A DNA stretch of 14,115 nucleotides. Origin: Actinomycetes bacterium. GTDB lineage: Bacteria > Actinomycetota > Acidimicrobiia > Acidimicrobiales > UBA8190. Under the pieces are notes generated by a model that saw only the letters and a list, made by a program, of their open reading frames with translations, ran no database searches and was not told where the DNA came from. The position numbers and the translations under genes are program-made. The stretch spans positions 1 through 14,115 of the forward strand of contig JAJZYI010000045.1 of NCBI GenBank assembly GCA_021798135.1. The letters are read 5' to 3'. Every line of letters begins with the position of its first letter. The stretch's first letter is position 1. This document shows positions 6,946 through 12,639 of the stretch, in pieces.

Positions 6946-9252
6946 ATGGAGGACGATCGCAGCGCCATCGACGGGTTGACGGCTCGCGACAGCCGGGCGT
7001 TCGAACGCGAACTGTCGTCGGCGATCGGACGGGTGTCGGCCGCACCGGAGCTCGCCGAGCTCATGGCTGGCGACGCCGGGGACCGGCTCCGAGCCGACGT
7101 CTGCCACCAGCGGGACGTCATCGCCCGCCGGTTGGGCGGCCGCCTCGCCGCGTGGCTGAGCGCCGACAGGGTCGTGAGCGACTCCTTCCTCGGGCTCCAG
7201 CGTGTCGAGCGCTTCCTCGCGCTCGCCGCCGTCCTGCTCGCGGTCCCGGCGATCTTCGTCGACCTCGGGCTCGTCTCCGAGGCCATTGGCCACCACGTCC
7301 CGTACACGCCGAGCCCGGAGCTGGGCGCGGGCCTGCTGGCGACCATCGCTGCGGTGATCGCGGCGGTCCCGGCGGTGCTGGGCGTCCTGCGCTGGCAGGC
7401 CCTGTTCGTCACCGCAGCCGGCAAGCGCTTCACGGCGTCGAGCGCCCGGCACCGCGAGCTCGCCCAGGTGCTCCGCTCCTCGCTCGACCTGGTCGTCGCC
7501 GAGCAGCTGCGCCTGGCGGCCGGCTCGCCGGCGGCGCGTGCCGCCACGGGACCTCCCCCGGCTGCCGCTCGCCGGGCGGGACCGCCGAGCCCCGGTGGCG
7601 CCGAGCTCGCCCGGGGCGCCGGCGAGCCGCCGCCCGCGGATGCGGCGGCCCCGGCTCGGGCGTGGTCCTTCCCGAAGCGCGCGCCCGCGCTGGTGGAGCT
7701 GAGCGTGGTCGACCCCATCCCCACGTCCACGCTCGGGTCCATCGAGCGGTTCATCGCCGACCACCAGGCATGCGCCATCGGGGTGGCGGGGCCGCGGGGA
7801 TCGGGCAAGTCGACCATCCTCCGGCACCTCGCCCAGTCGAGGGACGCCACCGTCGGTGTCTACGTGCCGGCGGCCGTGCGCTACGAGCCCAACGAACTGC
7901 TGCGGCGGCTCTTCGAGGCCATCGCTCGTGAGATCGGCGGCGAGGACGCGCCGGTCGCCGGGGCCGGCGTGCGCCGGCCGGCGGAGCGCGCCGTGCACCG
8001 GCGCCTGGGTGCCGCCGGCCTGCTCGTGGCGCTGGCGTACGGGGCGGCCGCCCTGCTGGTCCTGGGCGGCGGGCGCCGGGCTCCGCACCTCGACTTCTAC
8101 CAGTGGGTCGGTGCCGGCCTCGCAGCGTGCACCGTCGGCCTCGCCGCGGCCTGGTGGAGGATCGTCAGCCAGAGCCGGGACCGATCACTGGCCAGCCAGG
8201 CGGTCGTCGAGCCAGGCGTCGTCCTCGAACGGCTCCGGCTGAAGCGGAGCCGCACGGCGGAGAGTGCCGTGAGCATCTCGGCGCTGTCCGGGGTGTTCAA
8301 GCTCGCCGCTACCGAGGCGACCACGGTGACCGAGAAGGAGCTGGGGCGGGCCCGGCTGGTCGCCGACTTCCACGCGTTCGTGCGGTTGATGCTGTCGTCG
8401 CAGACCACGCCCCCCGTCGACAGGCTGGTCGTCGCGCTCGACGAGATGGACAAGCTGCCGACCCCCGACGAGACGATAGCGGTGGTCAACGAGCTGAAGG
8501 ACGTGCTGCACATCGAGAGGACGCACTTCCTGGTGGCCATGTCGAGCGACGCGCTGGACCGCTTCGCGCTCCGCGGCGCTCCCGACCGGGACGCGTTCGA
8601 CTCCACGTTCGACCACACCGTCGAGGTCGAGCCGCTGCGGGCCTCGGAGTCGCTGGAGGTCATCGGCCGGCGGGCCACGCGCTTTCCCGCGGGAGCAGGA
8701 CTGCTGTGCCACGTCCTCGCCGGCGGTCTCGCCCGTGACGTGGTGCGGGCGGCCCGGAGGTGCGTGGAGATCGCCAACGCCGACGACGGACAGGAGCTGT
8801 GGCAGATCGCGCACCGGCTCGTTGCCGGCGAGGTCCGGCGTCGGTTGGTGGCGGCGCTGCGGATCGACGGCCACCTCGCGACCATGGCTCCGGACCGCCT
8901 GCGGGAGCTGAGCCGAGCCGTTGCCGAGCTGGAGCTGGACGTGATCGAACGGGCCGTCCCACCCGGCGCAGGGTCGCGGGCCGTCGCAGGGTTCTACGAC
9001 TGGCTGGCCGTCATGAAGGACGTGGTGGCGCTGTTCTGCGAGCCGACCTCGTGGTCAGCCGACGGCAGCCTGACGGCCGACGGCGAGTGCCGGGCGCTCG
9101 AGCTGGCGACGAGCGTTGCCGGTCTGAGCCGCGCCGAGGTGCTGCTGTCGCACGAGCTGGCTGGTGGCGGGCCCGCTGCAGAGAGCCGGTTCGAGACCGA
9201 GGGAGCGCCCGACGGCACCGCCGCCCCGGGGGCCGTCGTCGCAGGCCGGTAG
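6946..9252 (+). CDS. KAP-family-like membrane P-loop NTPase
   Basis: 768 residues from ATG 6946, chosen because GGAGG lies five bases upstream; the open frame extends much further back without coding character. Two N-terminal membrane helices (about residues 90-112 and 126-148) precede a Pro/Ala-rich linker. The NTPase has Walker A GPRGSGKST at 282-290 (Lys288) and Walker B RLVVALDEMDK with Asp499-Glu500. Two more helices (about 356-375 and 387-405) are inserted between Walker A and Walker B, the hallmark of the KAP family (animal Kidins220, F-plasmid PifA). After Walker B, ELKDVL and HFLVAMSSDAL match the region where STAND/KAP NTPases place their sensor strand. The C-terminal 230 residues are helical and unassigned. 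KAP ATPases organise membrane complexes, and PifA excludes phage T7. With the upstream HEPN-like protein, a defence or membrane-stress role is a reasonable inference. The family call is firm at P-loop level and good at KAP level. Confidence 0.85.
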   Translation: MEDDRSAIDGLTARDSRAFERELSSAIGRVSAAPELAELMAGDAGDRLRADVCHQRDVIARRLGGRLAAWLSADRVVSDSFLGLQRVERFLALAAVLLAVPAIFVDLGLVSEAIGHHVPYTPSPELGAGLLATIAAVIAAVPAVLGVLRWQALFVTAAGKRFTASSARHRELAQVLRSSLDLVVAEQLRLAAGSPAARAATGPPPAAARRAGPPSPGGAELARGAGEPPPADAAAPARAWSFPKRAPALVELSVVDPIPTSTLGSIERFIADHQACAIGVAGPRGSGKSTILRHLAQSRDATVGVYVPAAVRYEPNELLRRLFEAIAREIGGEDAPVAGAGVRRPAERAVHRRLGAAGLLVALAYGAAALLVLGGGRRAPHLDFYQWVGAGLAACTVGLAAAWWRIVSQSRDRSLASQAVVEPGVVLERLRLKRSRTAESAVSISALSGVFKLAATEATTVTEKELGRARLVADFHAFVRLMLSSQTTPPVDRLVVALDEMDKLPTPDETIAVVNELKDVLHIERTHFLVAMSSDALDRFALRGAPDRDAFDSTFDHTVEVEPLRASESLEVIGRRATRFPAGAGLLCHVLAGGLARDVVRAARRCVEIANADDGQELWQIAHRLVAGEVRRRLVAALRIDGHLATMAPDRLRELSRAVAELELDVIERAVPPGAGSRAVAGFYDWLAVMKDVVALFCEPTSWSADGSLTADGECRALELATSVAGLSRAEVLLSHELAGGGPAAESRFETEGAPDGTAAPGAVVAGR

Positions 9253-9289
9253 CGGGCGCGCAGCGCGGCTGTCGCGCCAGACTGCACCC

Positions 9290-9991
9290 GTGGACCTGCT
9301 CGACGGCATCGCCACCACCCGCTCGATCCGTCGCTACACGGCGGCGCCAGTCACCGACGACCAGCTGGCCACGGTGCTGTGGGCGGCGAGCCGGGCGCCG
9401 TCCGGCTCGAACCGCCAGCCGTTCCGCTTCGTCGTCCTCCGGGACGGCCCCAGGGCCGCCGTCGCGCGCCGCCTGCTCGGCGATGCCGCCCGGGCCTTCT
9501 GGGCGGCCAAGCGCAGCGCCGACGGCTACGACCGGGGCTCGGGCGCCGACGAGCGGTCGGCCAAGGCCCGCATGGCCCGGACCATGCAGGACTACGTCGA
9601 CCACTTCGACGACGTCCCGGTGGTCGTGCTCGCGTGCCTGGTGCGCCATCGCGGCGCCGACCCGCTCGAGGGCGGCTCCGTGTACCCCGCCTGCCAGAAC
9701 CTGCTCCTCGCCGCCCGGGCCATCGGCCTCGGCGGCGTGATGACGCAGGTCCACCTGCCGGTGGCCGGCGAGCTGGCGGCCGTGCTCGGCATCCCGCCCG
9801 ACGTGCCCATCCACGCCACGATCACCCTCGGCCACCCTGCCGGCAGCCACGGGCCCGTCCGGCGGCGGCCGCTGGCGGAGCTCGTGTACGAGGACGGCTG
9901 GGGCGAGCCGGCACCCTGGGCGCGCGACCCGGCTGGCACGAGGTTCACCCAGGCGGGCCCGCCGCCCGGGTCCCGGGCTGCGGAGCGCTGA
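9290..9991 (+). CDS. Nitroreductase-family flavoprotein
   Basis: 233 residues from GTG 9290, where the protein opens with DLLDGIATTRSIRRY, the normal beginning of the family; longer frames upstream overlap the end of the NTPase gene and look non-coding. Family hallmarks are the TRSIRRY motif (residues 10-16), APSGSNRQPFRF (36-47), which contacts FMN phosphate, and GLGGVMTQ (146-153) near the flavin. Such enzymes use FMN and NAD(P)H to reduce nitro groups, quinones, enones or similar substrates in the cytoplasm; the substrate cannot be told. Length is normal apart from a Pro/Arg-rich tail of about 25 residues. No clear Shine-Dalgarno is present, and the 37-bp gap after the NTPase gene allows read-through transcription or a leaderless message. 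It converges with the DUF302 gene. Confidence 0.9.
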   Translation: MDLLDGIATTRSIRRYTAAPVTDDQLATVLWAASRAPSGSNRQPFRFVVLRDGPRAAVARRLLGDAARAFWAAKRSADGYDRGSGADERSAKARMARTMQDYVDHFDDVPVVVLACLVRHRGADPLEGGSVYPACQNLLLAARAIGLGGVMTQVHLPVAGELAAVLGIPPDVPIHATITLGHPAGSHGPVRRRPLAELVYEDGWGEPAPWARDPAGTRFTQAGPPPGSRAAER

Positions 9992-10113
9992 GGCGCAGCT
10001 TCGGGCCGCCGGCGCCGTGCCGCCAGCGGGCGGGATCCCCACCTGCGGGCCGCTGAGGCTCCGGTTCGGGCCGCCGGCCGGCGGGATCCCCACCTGGCGG
10101 GCCGCCGGCGCCG
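9986..10113. repeat. Decayed direct repeats between convergent genes
   Basis: A unit of about 50-65 bp starting CGCTGAGG occurs at 9986 and again at 10051. GCGGGATCCCCACCTG is repeated exactly at 10030-10045 and 10081-10096. CGGGCCGCCGGCGCCG is repeated at 10002-10017 and 10098-10113, with a shortened copy at 10067. The first unit contains the nitroreductase TGA. A perfect palindrome CCGCCGGCCGGCGG lies at 10071-10084. The position between two converging genes would suit a bidirectional transcription stop, but this is inference. Confidence 0.75.
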
Positions 10114-10135
10114 GACGGGTCGGAGCCGGCGGCGG

Positions 10136-10525
10136 TCAGGCGGTGGCCGTCGCGCCGATCCGGGCGAAGGCCCGCTGCAGCCGCTCGCGCGCCTCGGCGG
10201 CGACCGCCGCCACGGCGTCGCCGCCCAGGACGTCCACCGGGTCGGCGGACGCCACGCGCGTGCCGGTCCCGGCCGGCTCCAGCACCACGTTGCACGGCAG
10301 CAGCAGGCTCACGGTCGGGTCGGCCTGCAGCGCCCGGTTGGCCAGGTCCGGGTTGCAGGCGCCGAGGATGCGCAGCGGGGGGCGCTCCACCCCGATCTTC
10401 GCCTTCAGGGTCGCAGCCACGTCGATCTCGGTGAGGACGCCGAAGCCCTCCTCGCCGAGCGCGCGCCGGACCTCCTGCTCGGCCTCGTCCATCGCCAGGT
10501 CGACGGTCGTCTCGATCGATCGCAT
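10136..10525 (-). CDS. DUF302 domain protein
   Basis: 129 residues, starting at the ATG read from 10525, which has GGAGG seven bases upstream on the minus strand. The DUF302 core is clear: GFGVLTEIDVAATLKAKIG (27-45), then LGACNPDLANRAL around Cys57 and LLLPCNVVLEP. DUF302 proteins are small cytoplasmic proteins of unknown biochemistry, often found beside thioredoxins, rhodanese-like proteins and CsoR-type repressors. The two Cys residues at 57 and in LLPCNV are candidates for thiol chemistry. It is the last gene of the minus-strand thioredoxin-repressor-DUF302 set, 152 bp after the repressor stop. That gap contains TACGCT (minus strand, 10603-10598), a weak -10 candidate, so it may also have its own promoter. 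Confidence 0.88.
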   Translation of the reverse strand: MRSIETTVDLAMDEAEQEVRRALGEEGFGVLTEIDVAATLKAKIGVERPPLRILGACNPDLANRALQADPTVSLLLPCNVVLEPAGTGTRVASADPVDVLGGDAVAAVAAEARERLQRAFARIGATATA

Positions 10526-10677
10526 CAGGTGTCCTCCGGTGGTCGTCGTGGTCGATGTCTCGCACCCGGCCCGACACGCCCGCACGCCGGTGCTCGCAGC
10601 GTACGGGCCGGGGTGCCGCCGGGCCAGCGGTGCCGGCACGGTGCGCCGCCCCCGGCGGGGCGGGCCGCGGTCGCGGG

Positions 10678-11016
10678 TCAGGGCATCCTGAGCAGGAGGC
10701 GCTCGAACAGCCGGCGTGCGGCCTCGCTCCGCGGACCTGCAGCGTCCTGGCCGTCTCCGGCCTGGCCCAGGCAGGTGCCCACGCCGCCGGCGAGCAGGGC
10801 GAAGCCAGCCTGCTCCAGCGCGGCGATGGCCGTCGACAGCTGGCCGATCACGGCGGCGCAGTCCTGCCCGTCGAGCAGCATCCGCTCCACGGCGGCGACC
10901 TCGGCGCCGCTGCGCCGGAGCCTCCCGACCACGCCGCCGACGACCTCGGTGGGGACCGGGGCGACGGTCCCCGCCGCCCACGTGCCGGGACTGGTGTGGG
11001 GTCGCTGCATCACCAT
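10678..11016 (-). CDS. CsoR/CstR-family (DUF156) transcriptional repressor
   Basis: 112 residues, starting at the ATG read from 11016, with GAGGAGGT upstream at good spacing; the second ATG at 11010 would be too far from it. The four-helix CsoR fold is visible from VVGRLRRSGAEVAAVERML through QDCAAVIGQLSTAIAALEQAGFALLAGG to TCL. Cys53 and Cys82 occupy the two family Cys positions, with the 29-residue spacing seen in Mtb CsoR (36/65) and S. aureus CstR (31/60). The His used by copper sensors is Gly78 here, which argues against Cu(I) sensing and for CstR-like thiol/persulfide sensing, although other ligands are possible. About 20 extra residues precede helix 1. A matching operator-like palindrome lies upstream of the thioredoxin gene (11626-11639), so this protein probably represses that gene and, if co-transcribed, itself. 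Confidence 0.85.
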   Translation of the reverse strand: MVMQRPHTSPGTWAAGTVAPVPTEVVGGVVGRLRRSGAEVAAVERMLLDGQDCAAVIGQLSTAIAALEQAGFALLAGGVGTCLGQAGDGQDAAGPRSEAARRLFERLLLRMP

Positions 11017-11155
11017 CGGGCTGACCTCCTCGTCACCGTCAGGCTGGCTTCCTCGCCGGCTCGTGACCGGCGTCCTGCTCGCCCCGGAGCGCCGGCCGCC
11101 TCCTCGCGCGGGGCCCGGCGCCGGCGCCGGTCGACCCGGGCCGCCGCCGGAGGAC

Positions 11156-11179
11156 GGCCCTGCCGCTCCGGCAGGGGCC
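11156..11179 (-). terminator. Hairpin 21 bases after the thioredoxin stop
   Basis: GGCCCTGCCG (11156-11165) pairs with CGGCAGGGGCC (11169-11179) around a three-base loop, with one bulged G. It lies between the thioredoxin and repressor genes on their coding strand and has no T tract. It may reduce read-through or stabilise the upstream message. Confidence 0.4.
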
Positions 11180-11199
11180 GCCCGCGCCCCCCAGGGCGC

Positions 11200-11574
11200 T
11201 CAGCTGGTGGCGCTCGCCGCGTTGGCGGCGACCTGCCTGCGTACCTCGTCCATGTCGAGGGCGCGGACCTGGCCGATCAGGTCCTGGAGCACCGGTGCGG
11301 GCAGGGCGCCGGGCTGCGCGTACAGGAGCACCTGGTCGCGGAAGACCATCAGCGTCGGGATCGACATGATGCCGAACCGCATGGCCAGCTCCTGCTGGTC
11401 CTCGGTGTCGACCTTGGCGAACGTGATGTCGGGGTGCTGCTCCGACGCGTCGGAGAACACGGGAGCGAACGCCCGGCAGGGGCCGCACCACGAGGCCCAG
11501 AAGTCGATCAGCACGATGTCGCTCGACTGGACGGTCTCGTCGAAGTTCGCGCTGGTGAGTGTCACGGTGGCCAT
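11200..11574 (-). CDS. Thioredoxin
   Basis: 124 residues, starting at the ATG read from 11574, which has TTGGAGGG three bases upstream. The frame continues upstream to 12003, but that part is Arg/Pro-rich and repetitive. The protein is a canonical cytoplasmic thioredoxin: VLIDFWASWCGPC with active-site Cys30 and Cys33, Asp24 as the buried acid, and the cis-proline loop MSIPT with Pro73. It reduces protein disulfides and persulfides. A C-terminal extension of about 20 residues (ALDMDEVRRQVAANAASATS) goes beyond the usual 105-residue fold. It is the first gene of the minus-strand set with the CsoR/CstR-like repressor and DUF302 protein, and a repressor-type palindrome lies 52-65 bases upstream of its start. 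That points to thiol- or sulfur-stress induction rather than the housekeeping thioredoxin; this is inference. Confidence 0.96.
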   Translation of the reverse strand: MATVTLTSANFDETVQSSDIVLIDFWASWCGPCRAFAPVFSDASEQHPDITFAKVDTEDQQELAMRFGIMSIPTLMVFRDQVLLYAQPGALPAPVLQDLIGQVRALDMDEVRRQVAANAASATS

Positions 11575-11625
11575 CGTCCCTCCAAAGGTCCTGTGTGCGG
11601 CTTCCGTGAACGATGCCAACACCTG

Positions 11626-11639
11626 TACCCCCTGGGGTA
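11626..11639 (-). promoter_or_regulatory. CsoR-family operator-like palindrome upstream of thioredoxin
   Basis: TACCCC at 11626-11631 and GGGGTA at 11634-11639 form a perfect 6-bp inverted repeat around CT; on the thioredoxin strand it reads ATACCCCAGGGGGTAC. CsoR, RcnR and CstR repressors bind GC tracts flanked by TA of just this type, and a family member is encoded two genes along. TTGGAA abuts the palindrome on the upstream side and could be a -35, but no convincing -10 is seen. The assignment is by motif and context. Confidence 0.65.
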
Positions 11640-11847
11640 TTCCAACCGACTGGGTGCCCAGGTCGGCGGGCTGGGCCGGTCCGCGGCGGGCCGGGGGCGG
11701 TGGCAGTGGGATGGCGATTGCGCCAAGATCGACAGGTCGGGATGCCGCACGGACGGGGCCGGTTGGCTCCCGCCCCCGTCCCCGGGGCACCGCCGGCCTC
11801 TGCGAACGGCGGTGCCCGGCCAGGTCGAGTCCGACAGGATGGGAGGA

Positions 11848-11925
11848 ACCGGCCAGCGTCCGACCGGGGGAGCAACCAGCCAGCGTCCGACCGGGGGAGC
11901 AACCAGCCAGCGTCCGACCGGTCGG
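11848..11925. repeat. 27-bp direct repeat, about three copies
   Basis: CAGCGTCCGACCGG recurs at 11854, 11881 and 11908, a period of exactly 27 bp, with AGCAACCAGC between copies. The first and last units are slightly diverged at their outer ends. There are no spacers between units, so this is a tandem minisatellite and not a CRISPR array. Confidence 0.88.
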
Positions 11926-12048
11926 GCCGGCCCGTGGGGCCCGACGGGGTGGGGATGCTCCCCCACGGCTGCGGCACGCTCGGTGCCGGCACGGCCGGAG
12001 CACGTGCCACTGTGGGTGGCGGCAGCGGGAGGTTGCCGGGGTCCGGGT

Positions 12049-12076
12049 GGAACCGGGCCCGGCACTCGAGCGTCTA
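12049..12076 (+). promoter_or_regulatory. ECF-type promoter for the sigma factor gene
   Basis: GGAACC at 12049-12054 and CGTCTA at 12071-12076 are separated by 16 bases, matching the GGAAC/CGTC architecture recognised by many actinobacterial ECF sigma factors (for example Mtb SigM). It ends 19 bases before the sigma start codon, so the leader would be very short. This suggests the sigma factor transcribes its own gene. Confidence 0.68.
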
Positions 12077-12095
12077 GAGCGATGTGGAGGAGGGA

Positions 12096-12629
12096 ATGTC
12101 GGAACCGGGAGGACGGGGCGAGGTCGACGGCACCGAGCGTGCCGCGCCCGTCCGCCTCGCCGGCGCGCCCCGCTCGTGGCCCGGTGCCGTCGAGGAGCTC
12201 TACCGGGAGCGCTTCGGGCAGCTGGTCCGGCTCGCCGCGCTGCTGACGGGCTCGTCGGCGGTGGGCGAAGAGATCGCCCAGGACGCCTTCATCCGCTGCC
12301 ACCGGGTGCTCGGCGACGTCGACCAGCCCGCGGCCTACCTGCGCGCCGCAGTGGTCAACGGCTGCCGGAGCTTCCACCGGCGCCGCAAGCTGGCGCTCGG
12401 CCTGTGGCCGCGGACCGGGGTCCTGCCGGAGTCGGTGGACCCGGAGCTCCACGAGCTGGCCGACGTGCTGGCCGTGCTGCCCGAGCGCCAGCGCACGGTG
12501 CTCGTGCTGCGCTACTACGCCGACCTGAGCGAGGTCGAGATCGCCGACGTCCTGGGATGCCGGCCGGGAACGGTGAAGTCGCTGGCCCACCGCGGGCTGG
12601 CCCGGATGCGGACGCTGATCGAGGCGTGA
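12096..12629 (+). CDS. ECF (group IV) sigma-70 family RNA polymerase sigma factor
   Basis: 177 residues from ATG 12096, preceded by GGAGGAGGG; a GTG at 12084 in the same frame would bury this ribosome binding site in the coding region. Region 2 runs from about residue 31 to 100: ELYRERFGQLVRLAALLTG, EEIAQDAFIRCHR and the Arg-rich FHRRRK. Region 4 runs from about 120 to 172: VLPERQRTVLVLRYYADLS followed by the helix-turn-helix VEIADVLGCRPGTVKSLAHRGLARM. Region 1 and region 3 are absent, as expected for ECF factors. It would redirect RNA polymerase to a small stress or envelope regulon. It is preceded by its own ECF-type promoter and is followed 10 bp later by a membrane beta-propeller protein, the probable regulator of its activity. 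Confidence 0.95.
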   Translation: MSEPGGRGEVDGTERAAPVRLAGAPRSWPGAVEELYRERFGQLVRLAALLTGSSAVGEEIAQDAFIRCHRVLGDVDQPAAYLRAAVVNGCRSFHRRRKLALGLWPRTGVLPESVDPELHELADVLAVLPERQRTVLVLRYYADLSEVEIADVLGCRPGTVKSLAHRGLARMRTLIEA

Positions 12630-12639
12630 AGGCCGAGCC

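Larger units (their letters stand above)
11575..12095. other. 521-bp divergent intergenic region with operator, hairpins, tandem repeat and sigma promoter
   Basis: This gap between the divergent thioredoxin and sigma-factor genes has several open frames, but none looks coding. From left to right it holds the thioredoxin ribosome binding site, the CsoR-type palindrome (11626-11639), a hairpin with an 11-bp stem (11785-11795 with 11807-11817), three 27-bp direct repeats (11848-11925), a hairpin with a 6-bp stem GTGGGG/CCCCAC (11949-11966), and the ECF-type promoter (12049-12076). The two hairpins and the repeats have no assigned role. Confidence 0.7.

Noticed and set aside
6042..8088. Two long overlapping minus-strand frames
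   Set aside because: They lie opposite the NifX-like and KAP-type genes, which have clear motifs. Long antisense frames are expected at this GC content.
11848..11925. CRISPR array
   Set aside because: The 27-bp units are directly adjacent with no spacers, there are only about three copies, and no cas gene is present.
11575..12003. Upstream extension of thioredoxin into the intergenic region
   Set aside because: The extension is repetitive and basic, would run through the operator-like site, and the canonical thioredoxin N-terminus begins at 11574 with a ribosome binding site.
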